Shown: positions 45,059 to 57,315, numbered from the stretch's first letter. The stretch is DNA of 64,000 bases from Aphrocallistes beatrix (GCA_963281255.1 OY725488.1:3106285-3170284), one strand, 5' to 3'. Made by a program: numbers and translations. The notes: a model not told the origin generated them from the sequence alone.

Positions 45059-45826
45059 CAAGCGCGCTTCGCTTGCTTGCGCTGCGCGGCTTGCAGACAC
45101 TGCGTGTCTGCAGATTTTCCCAGTGGGCGCTTGCGGATATTAGAGAAACAATACGTCGCTTTCTTGTTTTATACTAAGTACGCTGGATTGTCATTTGTCT
45201 ACGGTTACATTAATGAAATCAGAACTGTTGCAGAAATTTTGTTTCGTGATAAATATAATTTACTTCGTATTAAGTCAACTAATCCTGAATGTAAGCTCAA
45301 TTTGAATACACAAAGTTCACATTGCTAAATATTATTATGCTTAAATAATCAATTCCAGTCCATGTCGTTAAAAGTTATTTTATGATCGAATTGATTGATC
45401 GTAGCATATAACACACTTTAATTGTTGTTAACAATCAAATTATAGACTCAAAATAGCAGTGTTCAATCATTTATATGAAATAGAATCGTGTGAATGGCAT
45501 TATAAAAGGCTGATAATTGATTGGTTCACATAAACCAATGAATTTCAATCACAAATAGTTATTTTGATTGTATGCATAAGTCAATACTATTTTATTCCAA
45601 TGTATTTGCATTATAAAATAATCGAATTTGATTGGTCAGCACATTTTGTCACCTATCTCGGCGAGGTGTGAACATTTCGCTTAGATCTTCGAACTTAATC
45701 CTAGATTCACCATTTGACACCTACATGCCAATTTTCGTATCTCTACGACTTGCCAATTCTTCAATCAATTCGGACAAACAAAAAAAAAAAAAAAAAATCC
45801 TAGCATTTTAATATATAAGATAGGTA
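45059..45826 (-). mobile_element. diverged Helitron-like relic in Ginger intron 5
   Basis: Left edge A then CAAGCGCGCTTCGCTTGCTT with a hairpin GCAGACAC/GTGTCTGC, as in the other copies. The right part keeps TTCTTCAATCAATTCGGACA, then an A-run in place of the TA tract, and a different tail. Probably a distinct subfamily; the right edge is approximate. Confidence 0.5.
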
Positions 45827-48437
45827 GTATGGCACAAATGTGTCTAATAATAGTATTGTATTTTGATAAGGTGAACTTATATAGACACGAGATTAAAGAG
45901 GGCGATGAGATTTTATACACCAACATGCCCAATTGAAGAAGATGCCCAATACCAAACTCCAAACTAAATATCTAGGGCCGTATACAGTCTCGCGAATAAC
46001 CGAAAGCCATGCCGTTATTCCTAATCCCAAAAAAGGATTGATAAAGGAGAAGAAAATCTCGATTGATATCGCCCGGCCTTTCTACGAACGCGATTTCCAA
46101 CCTAATCGCCATCCTGTTCGTAAAAGAAAGTCGGAAGGTACAATTGACCCTCCGAACAAGAAACAGCGAATGGTAACTTGAAAGCAATGATTTAATTGTA
46201 ACAATGACTCAAACTTGTACGTCATCCATATTTCCTTTGTAGTCAGAACAACTGTTTGGATTCTCGAGACGGATCATTCTTACGAAACTTAATGACTTCA
46301 AGGTATGAGCGACCACCCGCCTCGATCATTTTTGATTTACTTTGAAAAGTGTAAACATGAATATTTGACGTCTAATCATGTTTCTAATAATATTAGGTGT
46401 TAGAATGTGTTTGACAATGATTCCTTTTTTAGGCTATTCTCAAGCAAAATGTTCAAGACAACACATTCCTGTCACCCTTGCACAAGGACTTGCACAACAA
46501 AGTCAACCGTTTTCACGACTACGTTCCGAATACGCTCTTATTCTGTTTTCTCAAGGACACCACAGAAGATAACATGGTAATTCTTACAATATGCATTTTA
46601 CCACCAGTGTCTAGTCTGTCAGCATTTTCGCTATTAATTTTATCTACATCTAGAAAACAGAAATCCGACAACTTTTATTGAGTTGGACAACAGAACTCTA
46701 CCCGAAGTTTGGAGACTCTCTTGCGGCAAAATACACATACAAAGTGTTGTACGGAATTGTAAGTAATAAGATACGTGTAATCATTTACTGATACTAGTTC
46801 AATAGCCCAGCCTAGCAAGTCAAATCCATAACGATGTCCCTCTTTAGCATCGTACTTTGATTCTGCTATATTTACTTTACATATCGTGCCTTTTGCCGCG
46901 TTGTTACGCCTGGCCCAATCTCATCCCTCATGCTCAGCAGTCTTGGTTGGAACAAATAGTACGGGGTGCCTCATTTTACCGTGTCCAAAAAATACTATAG
47001 AGAATGCTGTACTTCAGTAATGATGGGCGACTGACCCATTAATTATCCATACCGATATTTTTCTTAACTGTTACCCGCGTATTGTTATTTCTGATCTTAA
47101 CAACATGTTGGGGAATCTACATCTGCGTTAATTAATAACTTAAATGTAAGGTATGTTGAAAAAATGTTTCTAGGCGATCCAATACCTGAACAGTGTTCTT
47201 TGGGAGACATTTCCTGATAACAGCATCAAGACTGCTCCTGAACTACCTAAAGCGATTCCAAGGATATCCGTCGTGTCGGAGAAATGGCAGAGAGAGATGT
47301 GTGTAAAGTTAGGACTCAATTTCCATTCATCGAACGATCAACCAAGCAATTTCGTTGGAAAATCTATTTCCGAATATCAGCCATGGGAAACTACTGAAAT
47401 TCTTCGTGATGGAAATTGTTTTTTCCGATGCCTCTCTAAAATACTCACAGGAAGCCAGAATAGCCACCTCAACCTACGCTCAATAATTTCCCACTATATT
47501 GCAACAGAGGGAACCACACAACTTGGCTGGTATTTCCATCAAAAGGGTGTAACTCGTCTTCCGACCTACGGTACACACGACTGCGGTTCACTCAACTGGC
47601 GATGCACTCGATCTAAAGCTTTAATACTTCGCTTGGAGTAACCATCTAGAGTTTATCTACTTGTCTGATGAGTCAGTGACTTAATTATTTCAGAGGACTA
47701 GCTTGATGGCGAAGGGGAGGAGGCGGCCATCACTGTTAATTTTACACAAGTTTCTAAATTAAGTGATTAAATTACAAAAGGTGTGTCAAACTCGAATCTG
47801 ATAGTGGGCCAATTTCATTACCCCAGCTCTTCCCCGGGCCATGATAGAAACGAATAAATTTTAACTACTGATTCATTCAATTATAATATTTTTTCGCAAC
47901 TGGCTGGCGGGCCACCTCTGAACAACCTGCGGGCCACCAGTTTGACACGCCTGAATTATAACAATAGTAAATACCTTATATTAGCTATATACTACATGGC
48001 GTCCATTTCTTATTACTTTTTATGTGACTGCTTATTTGAATTGATTGCATTAATAGTTGTATTATTTTCTGTTGTTTTGTATCTCTTAATTATCATATCG
48101 AAAATGCATTAATGTTCCTAGTCTCATTTATTAAATTGGGGATCGACAATACTTGTTAACAAATACTGATCATAATTATGGAATATGAAAGGGATATTTG
48201 AACATTGCCATACTAATATGTAATATTAAAGAAACATGAGGCAATGCTATATTTAGTGAAAATATCCATGGCTAACTACAAATCTCTTCAGTTTTAAGAC
48301 TTATAATAACGAACCACAAGTGAACTTCGAGAATTAACACTAAATCTCAGAATTCTACGCAAGATCTCAAAATACTACGCTAATGATCCATCCATGGTTG
48401 AACAGTATTAGAATCTCAAAATACTACGCAACAGGTC

Positions 48438-48985
48438 TCACAGTAACTTGCGGATTTGGGACTAGGGATGCGGTAGAAGATGGTTGAACTAATACATGAG
48501 CTGCCTTAAATCAATAACCAAGGACAATAGAGCTTAGGAATGTATTACCAGCATATATAAATATGGTGTCACAGTACCCATATTTGTTGTTAAAATTTAG
48601 ATTAGTCACCATATGGCTGTGCGGAACAGGTTATATTTCTGACAAATTTGGTGATTTTCAGAGGTCGTTTAAGGGCACTTCTAAGTGTTTTTATTTTAAA
48701 GTTTTCGCATAGAAGTGAGATGTGAATAGGTTAAAACGAAAAATTTGGAATCTTTTTATGGAATGCTGCTACATTCCAGTGTTGCTATGGAAACGTGTTT
48801 TGGTCAGTTGGGTATATCTTGAAAACCACGATAACTAGACATTCCAATGTAACTCTATTTGATAGCGAATATACTACTTCCTTTTAAACAACTTCTGAAA
48901 TCACCAAATTTGAAAAAAAAAACCTATGCGCAACCATATGGCGAATAATCTAAAATTTAAATTTTAACACGGATTCTACACATTA
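48438..48985 (+). repeat. palindrome copy 2, right of the Ginger insertion
   Basis: Matches the palindrome at 59315-60318 from CTCACAGTAACTTGCG through GTTGCTATGGAAACGTG and into part of the second arm (TCACCAAATTTG, GCGCAACCATATGG), then stops. Interrupted at its 35th base or so by the Ginger element. Confidence 0.75.
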
Positions 48986-49002
48986 GAATTATTCAGATTA
49001 AT

Positions 49003-49150
49003 GCCTTCTATTGATTTATTCATTTCCAAGGTTAAGATGCATCAAACTGTGCCACTCCTTGTCATCATATCTAATGGTAATGGTTGTGAAAAGTGGCACG
49101 AAGACATAAATTCATAATAATTCAATTTATGAATGAAAAGGCAATATAAG
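49003..49150. repeat. dispersed repeat (same as 25183-25335)
   Basis: ATGCCTTCTATTGATTTATT and following sequence closely match 25183 onwards. Confidence 0.6.
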
Positions 49151-49354
49151 GCTTCAAACCTGAGTAATTCGAATGTGTAAAAAGTGAGTTCGAAATCGAA
49201 ATTACAGTCTCTGTTACAATTTGAATACATTTTCTCCATTAATATGCACACTTTTTAACTAGTTATGGTGGAAATAAGGATTTCAAATACTTTTGCTCGG
49301 TTAGAGTTATCAAATTGCCTGAAAATTCAGTTGTCGGCACGAATTCACAATTAA

Positions 49355-50067
49355 GATACAGATCTGGCATGGTCAAATGAAAAAATATATATGGGATTTC
49401 TGCGGATACCTTCAGACGTGGTCATTTTTCTTTTCACACTTTTGAAGGTGCCATGATGTAAATACCATGATGATATACCATATTTAAGTTAAATACTGCT
49501 ATAAGTTGTTGAATAAGGATGTTTGGGTGTTATTTATCATTAAGATACAGGAAAAACAAATGGAAATCAAGTTTCCCAAGAAAATTGCTTAGTAGCCTGT
49601 TTTAGGAATTAAAAAAATCAATGTTGAGCACAGGAGGTTTCTTCAGCCACGTAAGGTCGTAGAGTAAGAAACTCGACGGTTTTGTGATAGATTTTCAATA
49701 TTTACTTTAAATATATGTTAAAATATTTTTCCATAAGAAATCTGCCTCTAAATATTGTAGCTACGAAATAGGAAAGAAATTTTTAATTGGATTAAAATTG
49801 AAAATTCTTACATTATCTACGTATATTATATTATCTATTCAACCATTTCGTACAAGAAGGATTGAGTAAAAAGGATATAAGTCATTGAAACTTTATCGAA
49901 TTTCCTATACAAATGAGGTGACTTTTTTTAAAAATATTATTTTCTTGCTTCATGAGGTCCCAAAAAGTGTGTTTTTGAATTTATCTCATCGAGAACAATT
50001 TACGCAAAAAATATTAGGAGAAATAATGAAAACTTTTCGAGTTAGTTCTGGAGGGAAACAGTAACCT
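49355..50067 (+). mobile_element. TTAA element family 2, 5'-truncated copy
   Basis: Resembles 31658-32401 (TGCTATAAGTTGT(T/C)GAATAAGGAT) and ends GGAGGGAAACAGTAACC before TTAA (50068-50071). The left end is missing. Confidence 0.6.
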
Positions 50068-50253
50068 TAATATGAAATCTAAGTATACAAGAATATAATT
50101 CCTTCAGTACTAAATCGACTCTAAAATTGGAACTTTTTAAGAACATAAGATGTAAGGAATATACATAGTTGGTTTAAATTGGTAAATAAAATGATGAAAT
50201 GTATAGATAAATTTATACAAACACAAAATATAATGTCTTCTTCCTAACAAGTA

Positions 50254-50581
50254 ATGTCTTCTTGGGAAAAAGTTACTGTTCCAATCTTTAGAAGTGGCGA
50301 CCACCCTTTGACTAAAATAACATCTCCTTTTGATTCTAGTATCGAATCAAGTGACTTTGGCTTGAACCAAGCAGTCACTAAAGGTGATTGCATATTCAAA
50401 GTTCAAAATATCCATTGCAGCGTTCAGGTTAGTCAGGTTGGAAGAAGGCGCTCAGATGTCATCTTTTGACTCATTCGTTACTGATTGTTTGATCAGGAAG
50501 CTCTCTTCGCATTTTCTGAGTAGAATGAAAATATCCAATAATTTTATCGGGAAAATCCAAACAATTTCTACAACCTGTTAA
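50254..50581 (+). other. unidentified coding-like fragment
   Basis: Two overlapping frames give MSSWEKVTVPIFRSGDHPLT, KGDCIFKVQNIHCS and, shifted, QMSSFDSFVTDCLIRKLSSH. The composition looks protein-like compared with the flanks, and it lies between two TTAA family 2 elements. I do not recognise it. It could be a relic host exon or a decayed transposase. Confidence 0.3.
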
Positions 50582-50680
50582 TACCGCAACCAATTTGGAC
50601 AAACCCACCACAAATACCGCGTGACACATAAATACTGTCACTAATTTTCGAACTACCTTACTTCTTGAATGATCGCTTAA

Positions 50681-52293
50681 GGTTGGTGTTTCCTTCCAGA
50701 ACTAACTTTAAAAGTTTTCATTATTTTCTCCTGAATTTTTTTGTGGAAACTAGTCTCGATGAGTTATCTGCAAAAATTCACTTTTCGGAAGCTTAAGAAG
50801 TAATAAAATTTTTTTTTTCTCAAATCACCTAATTTGTAGACGAAATTCAAGGAAATTTCAATGGCTTATGTCTCTTTTACTCAATTATTCTTGCACGATA
50901 TCGTTGAATATAGAAAATAATAGGAATAGAATTTTGAATTTTAACCTAAATAATTTTTTCTTTCAAATTTCGTTGATGCAATATTTAGAGGCAGATTTTC
51001 GAAAGGAAAATATTTTAACTTTTTTCTAAAGTAGAATATCGAAAATCTGTCTCTAATATTTTTTTCTACGTGACGAGATCTTTCCAAAACCATCGAGTTT
51101 TTTACTCTACGACTTTTGTAACTAGAGATTCCTCCGTTGTAAAATTGATTTTTTTGAGTGATAAACCAGGCTACAAAGCAATTTTCTTCGGAAAGGCTTT
51201 ATTTTCAATAGTTTTTACTGTGTCCTAGTATTAAATAACATCTAAACATCCTAAATCAACAACTTATACTAGTACTTAACTTCAAAATATGGCATATCAA
51301 ATATTTTCACATCATGACACCTTCAATAGTGTGAAAAAGTAAGGGATTCCAGAACTGGAAAAAAAAGTTGTACGTATTTTTTTTCCCCACCGTTTACATG
51401 CTACTTTATTTTTTCCTCCATTTTAGATTTAGTTTTACTCACTCACTACTTTTTTTTTACTTGCTACTTATTTTTTGACCGATATTTAGTTGGCGTGAGG
51501 AGAAAAAATTATTGATTGTACAATATATGACAGAAACGAGGGTGCATCGAGGGATTTGCAGGAATATTTGAGTATTTCAGAAACATGTCCATTTCATCAG
51601 GGTGTCCGGGAAATTTACTTGCTACTTTTTTTTTGCTCGCAATCCAGAATATTTACTTACTACCTTTTATTTTTCTCCAAAAAAATAGGTAGTAAGTAGC
51701 AAGTAAAAAAAAAGTAGCAAGTAAATCCCTGGAAAAAGTTGTCAGTTATGACTGGGGACCCCAAATGACCTTGTTCGATAGTATCCGCCGAAATCCCGCA
51801 TCTATAACTTTATTTGACTATGCCAGGTCGTTATTTTTTAATACTGAATTCGTGCTCAGCACTAGATTTCCTGCAATTTGATATATATATTGACCATATT
51901 TGGGGAATATTTTGATTGCCTTTCCTAGCAACGGTCAGGAATGTGAAAAAATTCCTGGGCGTTGCTAGGCACGGTCAAATAAACATGTTTCCAAATATGG
52001 TCAATATATACTAAATCAAATGTTGGAAATCAAGTGCTGAGCATGAATTCAGCATTAAAAAGATGATCTGGACTGTTAAAAGAAGTTATAGCTATGGGAC
52101 ATTTCGCATTTAAAATGTGTTGTTTTTAGAGGGACACCAGGTGATACAAGTAGCTTAAAGTGGCGAAATATTGGGGCTGGAGTTATAAAAATCGGAATTA
52201 TTGTTTAGAACCCCTATAAGGATCTAAAAATGATAAAAAAGTAATTTGGGCACATTTTTAGAAAAAAAAAGTTTCCCATGGGAAACACCAACC
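50681..52293 (-). mobile_element. TTAA element family 2, complete inverted copy (1613 bp)
   Basis: TTAA at 50677-50680 and 52294-52297; ends GGTTGGTGTTTCC and GGAAACACCAACC. Longer than the copy at 31215, partly because of an AT-rich insertion at about 51370-51735. Confidence 0.8.
51370..51735. repeat. AT-rich stretch with repeated GTAGCAAGTAAA words
   Basis: GTAGCAAGTAAA and its inverse TTTACTTGCTAC occur several times, mixed with T and A runs; CTGGAAAAA-AGTTGT words occur on both sides (about 51355 and 51731). This may be a small inserted element with its target copied, but ends are unclear. Confidence 0.4.
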
Positions 52294-52297
52294 TTAA

Positions 52298-52521
52298 ACA
52301 ATCAAAATTGGCATAATACTCTCTTCCTAACAAAATCTCATAAATTTGACCAACCAAGGCCTGAAATAGCTAGAGTGACAGGATTGGAGGCAATATGCGA
52401 AGATCTATCTTACCAATACAACTTTTTTGAGTCAGAAGAAAATACTATCCAGTATCTGCGCAAAATTAATCATTGCAATGACCATTATGAAACAACATTT
52501 CACTGCTATATGTGTAACAAT
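52298..52521 (+). other. unidentified coding-like fragment, left of the hAT relic
   Basis: An open frame reads HKFDQPRPEIARVTGLEAIC then YQYNFFESEENTIQYLRKIN and ETTFHCYMCN, ending at the hAT terminus. A matching-style fragment YEYIVEKIDKGFLRSSTKPI lies at 55352-55436, followed by a GT donor. They may be parts of one gene split by the hAT and TTAA elements. Identity unknown. Confidence 0.35.
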
Positions 52522-55204
52522 CAGAGCCGTAACAATAAATCATAGCGCCCGGGTCAAGAAACAAAATTGCGCCCCTGAATTGTATTGAAATTGCCCATTT
52601 TTACATTCCTTTAGTAAATGTATATACACATACTATAAGCCTATAAATCTTATGATATAATATTTTTAATTAATTAATGTATTGTTAATTTTCTGAATTG
52701 AAGCATACATAAATTATAATTGCAAAATAAATTTATTTGGAAATCAAAGTGTATGCGCATCATTTCAAATCAATCTTTATCGCTTTTATTGATGCAAATT
52801 TGTCAATTACACCGTCAAATTCGACTTCTTTTCCAATTCTATTTGCTATACTTAACAATGCAAGGTTGGAGAGGCGTTCTTGGCCCATTGTAGAACGTAA
52901 GTATGTTTTTACAAGCTTAAGTTTGCTGAAACTTCTCTCGCAGGATGCAACTGTTACTGGTAAGGTCAGAAAAATCCTCACCGCAACTACAATATTTGGG
53001 TATGCCTCAGATAATGAGTAATCATACATAAACTGTAATAATTCCAAAGGCCTCGCAGTTTTTAGATTTAACTCCATGCCCTTCGTTACAGCCTTGAGAC
53101 TCTCCATTTCACAACTCAACTCAAACGCATCAAGGTCAGTGGAGTACTTAACAGCAAGTTCAGAAGCAGCTTTCTTTAATTCTGCCGAGCTTAGTTGTGA
53201 CATTTGAAAGAGAAATCCAAAATCACTATATATTTCTCTCAACTTTGTGTACCTCCAGTTTAGATGTGAAATAAACGAATCTAGCATCTGATTTACTGAC
53301 ATCCTGAACTGCCCAATTCCATCATCAGGTATTTCTTGTTTTTTTCTCTTTTTTTTCGTGGGAAAGGTTGGCTCAATTTCAAACACCTCACTCAATTGAA
53401 TATTTACTAAAACTTTTGCTTCTTCCAATATATCATTTATAGTAAAATTACGTACTTCTTGAATTGATCTTATTAATCCTTAGATGAGATGTGTCGCATG
53501 TTCTACTGTTACTGACTTTGAATGAAGTGCACGGTTGACTTTATCAACATTGCCAAGCACAACGTTCCAAACTGATAAAAGGCAGACAAATCGAAAATCT
53601 ATTTGAAAAAGTAGGGTATTTGCTGTGTAAACAGTATCAGGATGTCTGTTTTGTGACAATTCCTGTAATGATCTAATTACTTGTGACAACTGGGTGTACA
53701 ATGCTTTTACTGCAATCGCTTTTGATGACCACCTTGTGTCTGCATGCTTCTTAAGTGTGACTTTTAGGTGACTCATTAATGTGTTCCAACGTGCAACTGA
53801 GCTTGAGAAAAATGTGAATAACAGTTGAACAATACCGAAAAATGTGATAATTTCAGGTGAAACAGCCGCTGCATGAACACCAGCCAAGTTAAGAGTGTGT
53901 GCTGAACATGGCACATAAATGGCCAAGTTGTTTATCCTCAATACATAGGCTTGCACTCCTGAATACTTGCCTGACATGTTAGATCCGTTGTCATAACCTT
54001 GACCTCGAGCGTCCATTATGTCTAGACCATCTTTTATGAGCTTTTCAAGGATTTATTCAGCCACATATCGAATGATTTCGCACATTTGTTCTTGGTGAGA
54101 TATGTCGGGCGTACAGTCAAACAATTGAAAAATATTTTGCTCTTTTTATTTGAACAAAAATGGCAGACCTCACTTTTTCTGCCATTAAACCAATAAACTC
54201 ATTCTGAATCGTTGGGCTTAGATAATGAATATGACCTTTTTTGTGATTCTTGATCATATGCTTAATTTCAGCATCGTAGTGACCAATTAATTCGAGTAAA
54301 TTCAATAAAATCCCTGAATTAGATTCACCAATAATTTCATTAGTTCCTCGTAAAGCAATGTTATTTTGTGCACAACAAAAGTATAGCATCCAAATATGCC
54401 TTCAAAATGTGACGCCATTTCTGTTTTTATTTTTAAATTATCTCCTGTAACTCTTGGTCAATAGTGTTTCCTTCTGAAAGATTCTCTTTAAATGTCTTCC
54501 ATTTCATATAACATTCTTTATGTTTTAAAGAATTTTCATAGTCGATTATCCGATTCAAATGTTTCCAATCTTTGAAACCTTTTTGAGGATCTGCTATTAC
54601 TGGTTTATTTTTAACTGAAGTTTGACTATCCTGACAATCTTGATAATAAAATACAATGCACGGAAAACAGTATATGGCTCTTTCACTTTCAGAGTTCATT
54701 AGCCACTTTCTCTTCAGTTTTTCACCGTTGTGCATACGTTTATAAAACCATTCGTTGGTGAATCTTCTACCATCTTCTGACAAAGATTCTGAATAGTCAG
54801 CTTTCTCTCCACTCATGACATCGGCCCGTGTTCTACGAGTAATTTACGCACTTTGGAAATGATTGCTTCTTTTTCATCAATCCAGGTTTGGGGTTATTGA
54901 ATGAAAGTGTATTAACGTGTATGTGCTCAGAAAGTTCTTCAACGGAAGCGTCAGGCACTATGTCATCGAGTTCAAAGACTGTGGGCTCATTGGCAGTTTC
55001 ATTCTCTACATCTATCAACATGTGATTAGAAGCAGCTTCGTTGAGTTGGCTGAGGTCATGAAAGTTGTCTGTTTGTTGAGGGTGCACGTAACTCAAAAGT
55101 GCATCTCGTTGACTTTCCACAAATTTTCTTGCTGTAAACGTTTCTTTCGAAATTGAGAGCCAGAAGGTTTTTTAGACATTTTATCCTAGATCTCTTCTAT
55201 TTTC
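52522..55204 (-). mobile_element. ZMYM1-like hAT element, 5' end lost
   Basis: One terminus CAGAGCCGTAACAATAAATC is at 52522, preceded by a possible duplication copy GTAACAAT. The opposite terminus is not found: the sequence runs into a TTAA family 2 fragment at about 55205. A nearly complete but broken transposase lies between. Confidence 0.7.
52760..55179 (-). pseudogene. hAT transposase relic, ZMYM1/TTF-zinc-finger type
   Basis: Minus strand from MSKKPSGSQFRKKRLQQENL (55179), then an acidic N-terminal region. A TTF-type zinc finger region follows (RRFTNEWFYKRMHNGEKLKR, IYCFPCIVFY, KDWKHLNRII), then a catalytic domain of the DUF4371 kind (IVQ..., GQGYDNGSNMSGKYSGVQA, CSAHTLNLAGVHAA, FFSSSVARWN). 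The hAT C-terminal dimerisation segment comes last (YPNIVVAVRIFLTLPVTVAS, CERSFSKLKLVKTYLRSTM). Breaks: frameshifts near 55110 and 54840, stops/frameshifts at about 54430, 54117, 54020 and 53480. Domain order and length match ZMYM1-like hAT transposases. Confidence 0.88.
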
Positions 55205-55347
55205 AGAAGCGGGAATTTTTTATCTCTTTGATTATTTCAATTATTAATGCAGTTTTGCAGATAACTCTGAGATTCAAATCTGCACTGAAAAAATTAAATG
55301 AATTGATTGAAAAAGTCAAAAGTTAGCTATTATAGGAAAGGCCAATC
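55205..55347 (+). mobile_element. TTAA element family 2, 3' fragment
   Basis: Matches 32265-32401 (TTTGATTATTTCAATTATTA..., GGAAAGGCCAATC) and ends at TTAA (55348-55351). Confidence 0.7.
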
Positions 55348-55351
55348 TTAA

Positions 55352-55436
55352 TTACGAATACATAGTTGAAAAGATTGACAAAGGTTTTCTAAGAAGTTCG
55401 ACCAAACCCATTAGATTAATGTATTACCACAAGAAG
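55352..55436 (+). other. unidentified exon-like fragment with GT donor
   Basis: Reads YEYIVEKIDKGFLRSSTKPI then RLMYYHKK, followed by GTAAGC. Possibly connected to 52298-52521 (see there). Not recognised. Confidence 0.3.
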
Positions 55437-55787
55437 GTAAGCAGTACCCCGATTTTCAAGCTTACTCCCCTGTTTTTCTTCTTATTTATACTGAAAAAAA
55501 GTTCCATACTAGTAGTATAGTGGCATAAGAACGGCAATCTTAGACCTAGCATTTTGGAGCGCCCCATTGCCTGGATTGTTCTTTCATATTTTTCCGCCCT
55601 TTATATATATATATATATAAAATAGAGTCTAGTATTAGTATAGAGCAATAGAAACAGTAAATGCTATTGCCAGGATAATATGGAGATACGTATAAGGTTA
55701 TGGACTTATGGTAGCCCATGAAACTACTGAAGAGAGTAACGAAAACCGCGAATACTCGAGGGAACGTGTCGCGAATAGCAAAACAAG

Positions 55788-56060
55788 ACTCATCATTTTT
55801 TGATGATAGTTGCATCATATGTGAGGTATGTTAGTATACATATTCTATTAAAATTTCAGCCTTCTATCTCCTATAATGGCTGAGTTATGCTCGAATAATT
55901 GTGTTGCTTAACTTTTACAAATGTGACAATGACGTCATAATTCCATGATGATTCGACATTTTGCTCTGAGCTCAGAACTTACTGGAGCCATAGCCAAAAT
56001 ACTCCCACATGCCAAAAATTAGCTTTCCATGACCGGCAGTTTCTTCAATCAATTCGTTAC

Positions 56061-56100
<40 letters not shown>

Positions 56101-56123
56101 TAATCGAGTTTTAATAGTAAGGA
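55788..56123 (-). mobile_element. Helitron-like element, copy 4 (hairpin end lost)
   Basis: Body from CAAGACTCATCATTTTTTGA to a TA tract and TTTTAATAGTAAGGA, then T. The GC-rich hairpin half is missing. A second 53-bp fragment of the same end follows at 56125-56177. Confidence 0.75.
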
Positions 56124-56124
56124 T

Positions 56125-56177
56125 ATATATATATATATATAAATAAATATACATTAATCGAGTTTTAATAGTAAGGA
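56125..56177 (-). repeat. Helitron-like end fragment
   Basis: A TA/TAAA tract then ACATTAATCGAGTTTTAATA and GTAAGGA: only the TC end of the family, in tandem with copy 4. Confidence 0.7.
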
Positions 56178-57313
56178 TTATTTGTGCTCACACATTTTGA
56201 CCCTTCTTTTCCAACTTCAACTGTCTGTCTTTTTCCACAACTTTGGAATGAAGGCTAATGAAAAGAATAGAATCAAGATAAAGGGACTCTGAAGCTGGAA
56301 TAACCAAGGCGACTGAAATATCGAGACGCCTTGCTATACCCCAGCGGACAGTCTATATTGTTTTGAAGTAAAACTCTGACAAAAAGAGCTTGACTCATAA
56401 GAAAGGTGGAGGTCGACCTCCTAAATTACACCTAACCGATAGGAACCGGATTATGGCACTCGTTCAAAACAATCCAAGAATTACCCTGAATGAATGCCGA
56501 GCAAAATTGAGTACTCCAGTTGTCAAAAGTACACTATCAGAGGATATGTAGATAAGAGGCCTACAATATCGCCAGGCAGTCACCTCTCCATATTGCTAAG
56601 CGAATAGAATGGTGTACTTCAGGACTTGTCTAAAGTGTTCTTTACTGATGAATGCTCTATATGGATGAATACTGGCAAGATATATGTATGGACAAAGAAA
56701 GGACAGCCCATCAATCCGCCAACTTTCAAACATCCATCGAAAGCTCCATATTTGAGGTAGGATTTCGGTTATGGGTAAAACGAACCTCAAAATTTTCACA
56801 GAAAACTTCAACCAGGAACGATATAAAACCGTTTTAAATTAGTGTCTTATACTACATTAAGCTAAAGCCTTATATGGAAATAAATGGGTATTGCAAGAGG
56901 ATCCACACTGGAAAAGCTGAAAAGGCTTGGAAACGGGAATTTGTTTCCAACCAGATCGACTGGCCGTCCAATAGATCTCAACCCAATTGAGAAACTTTGG
57001 GCTGTAAGGAAGAAAGGACTCCTCAAAAGAGATTCACCAGCACAAATGAGTTGAAGGAAGGTATTTTGGAGGTATGGGACACATTTGATCCAGACTTTTC
57101 ACAGCCATTTTGTCTAAACATAGACAAAAGAATTCGGTTATGTGTCAAAAGAAATGGCAAAAAATAAATTATTAGCAATATATTAGTTTCTCCATTATAT
57201 TTTGTAAGAGGAAGCCCCGAATTAATAGTTGTCTTCAAAAAAGTGACCAATTTTAACATAGATGTTGAATTACACCTAATTTAATTCACTGCCAATAATT
57301 TCCGAACGCACTG
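56178..57313 (+). pseudogene. Tc1-like transposon relic
   Basis: Reads SEAGITKATEISRRLAIPQR and GGGRPPKLHLTDRNRI (helix-turn-helix and GRPR-like linker), VFFTDECSIWMNTGKIYVWT (first catalytic Asp), PNPIEKLW-type DLNPIEKLWAVRK (third catalytic Glu). The right end ATTTCCGAACGCACTG before TA is a standard Tc1 terminus. The second catalytic region is deleted or scrambled. The left terminus is lost at the junction with the Helitron-like fragment. Confidence 0.8.
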
Positions 57314-57315
57314 TA

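Larger units (their letters stand above)
42161..47641 (+). pseudogene. Ginger-like transposase gene with OTU-like C-terminus, ten exons
   Basis: Proposed exons: 42161-42313, 42565-42738, 43555-43867, 43934-44040, 44570-44971, 45885-46172, 46243-46302, 46433-46576, 46654-46758, 47174-47641, each bounded by AG and GT. Domains in order: zinc-binding HH/CC (HHDRLGHPGINSTVNAI...CNTCQQ); integrase core with GMDLICD, HDQGKEFTSK and NELVEAHNK (D-D35-E spacing); linker; GPY/F-like module (KYLGPYTVSRI); an unidentified region (exons 7-9); and RDGNCFFRCLSKILTGSQ, the Asp-Gly-Asn-Cys nucleophile box of OTU cysteine proteases. The OTU part stops before its catalytic His. Single-base frameshifts near 43763 (exon 3) and 45930 (exon 6) inactivate it, but otherwise splice sites and domains are intact, so inactivation is recent. 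Retroviral elements would not keep introns, which supports a DNA transposon. Confidence 0.85.
41960..48433 (+). mobile_element. Ginger-like DNA transposon, copy 2 (6.5 kb)
   Basis: Perfect 4-bp duplication GGTC (41956-41959, 48434-48437). Inverted termini start TGTTGCGTAGTATTTTGAGA and share about 85 bp (to CGTTATTATAAG); the right terminus has an additional GCGTAGTATTTTGAGAT unit. A spliced gene of ten exons fills 42161-47641. Two nested insertions lie in introns: a hAT miniature (43209-43498) and a Helitron-like relic (45059 to about 45826). Paralogous empty sites at 59315 and 60300 confirm the boundaries. Termini differ from copy 1, so these are two Ginger families. Confidence 0.9.

Noticed and set aside
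42161..47641. Gypsy retrotransposon integrase
   Set aside because: Ten exons with GT/AG introns, no reverse transcriptase or LTRs, and inverted termini with a 4-bp duplication fit a Ginger DNA transposon instead.
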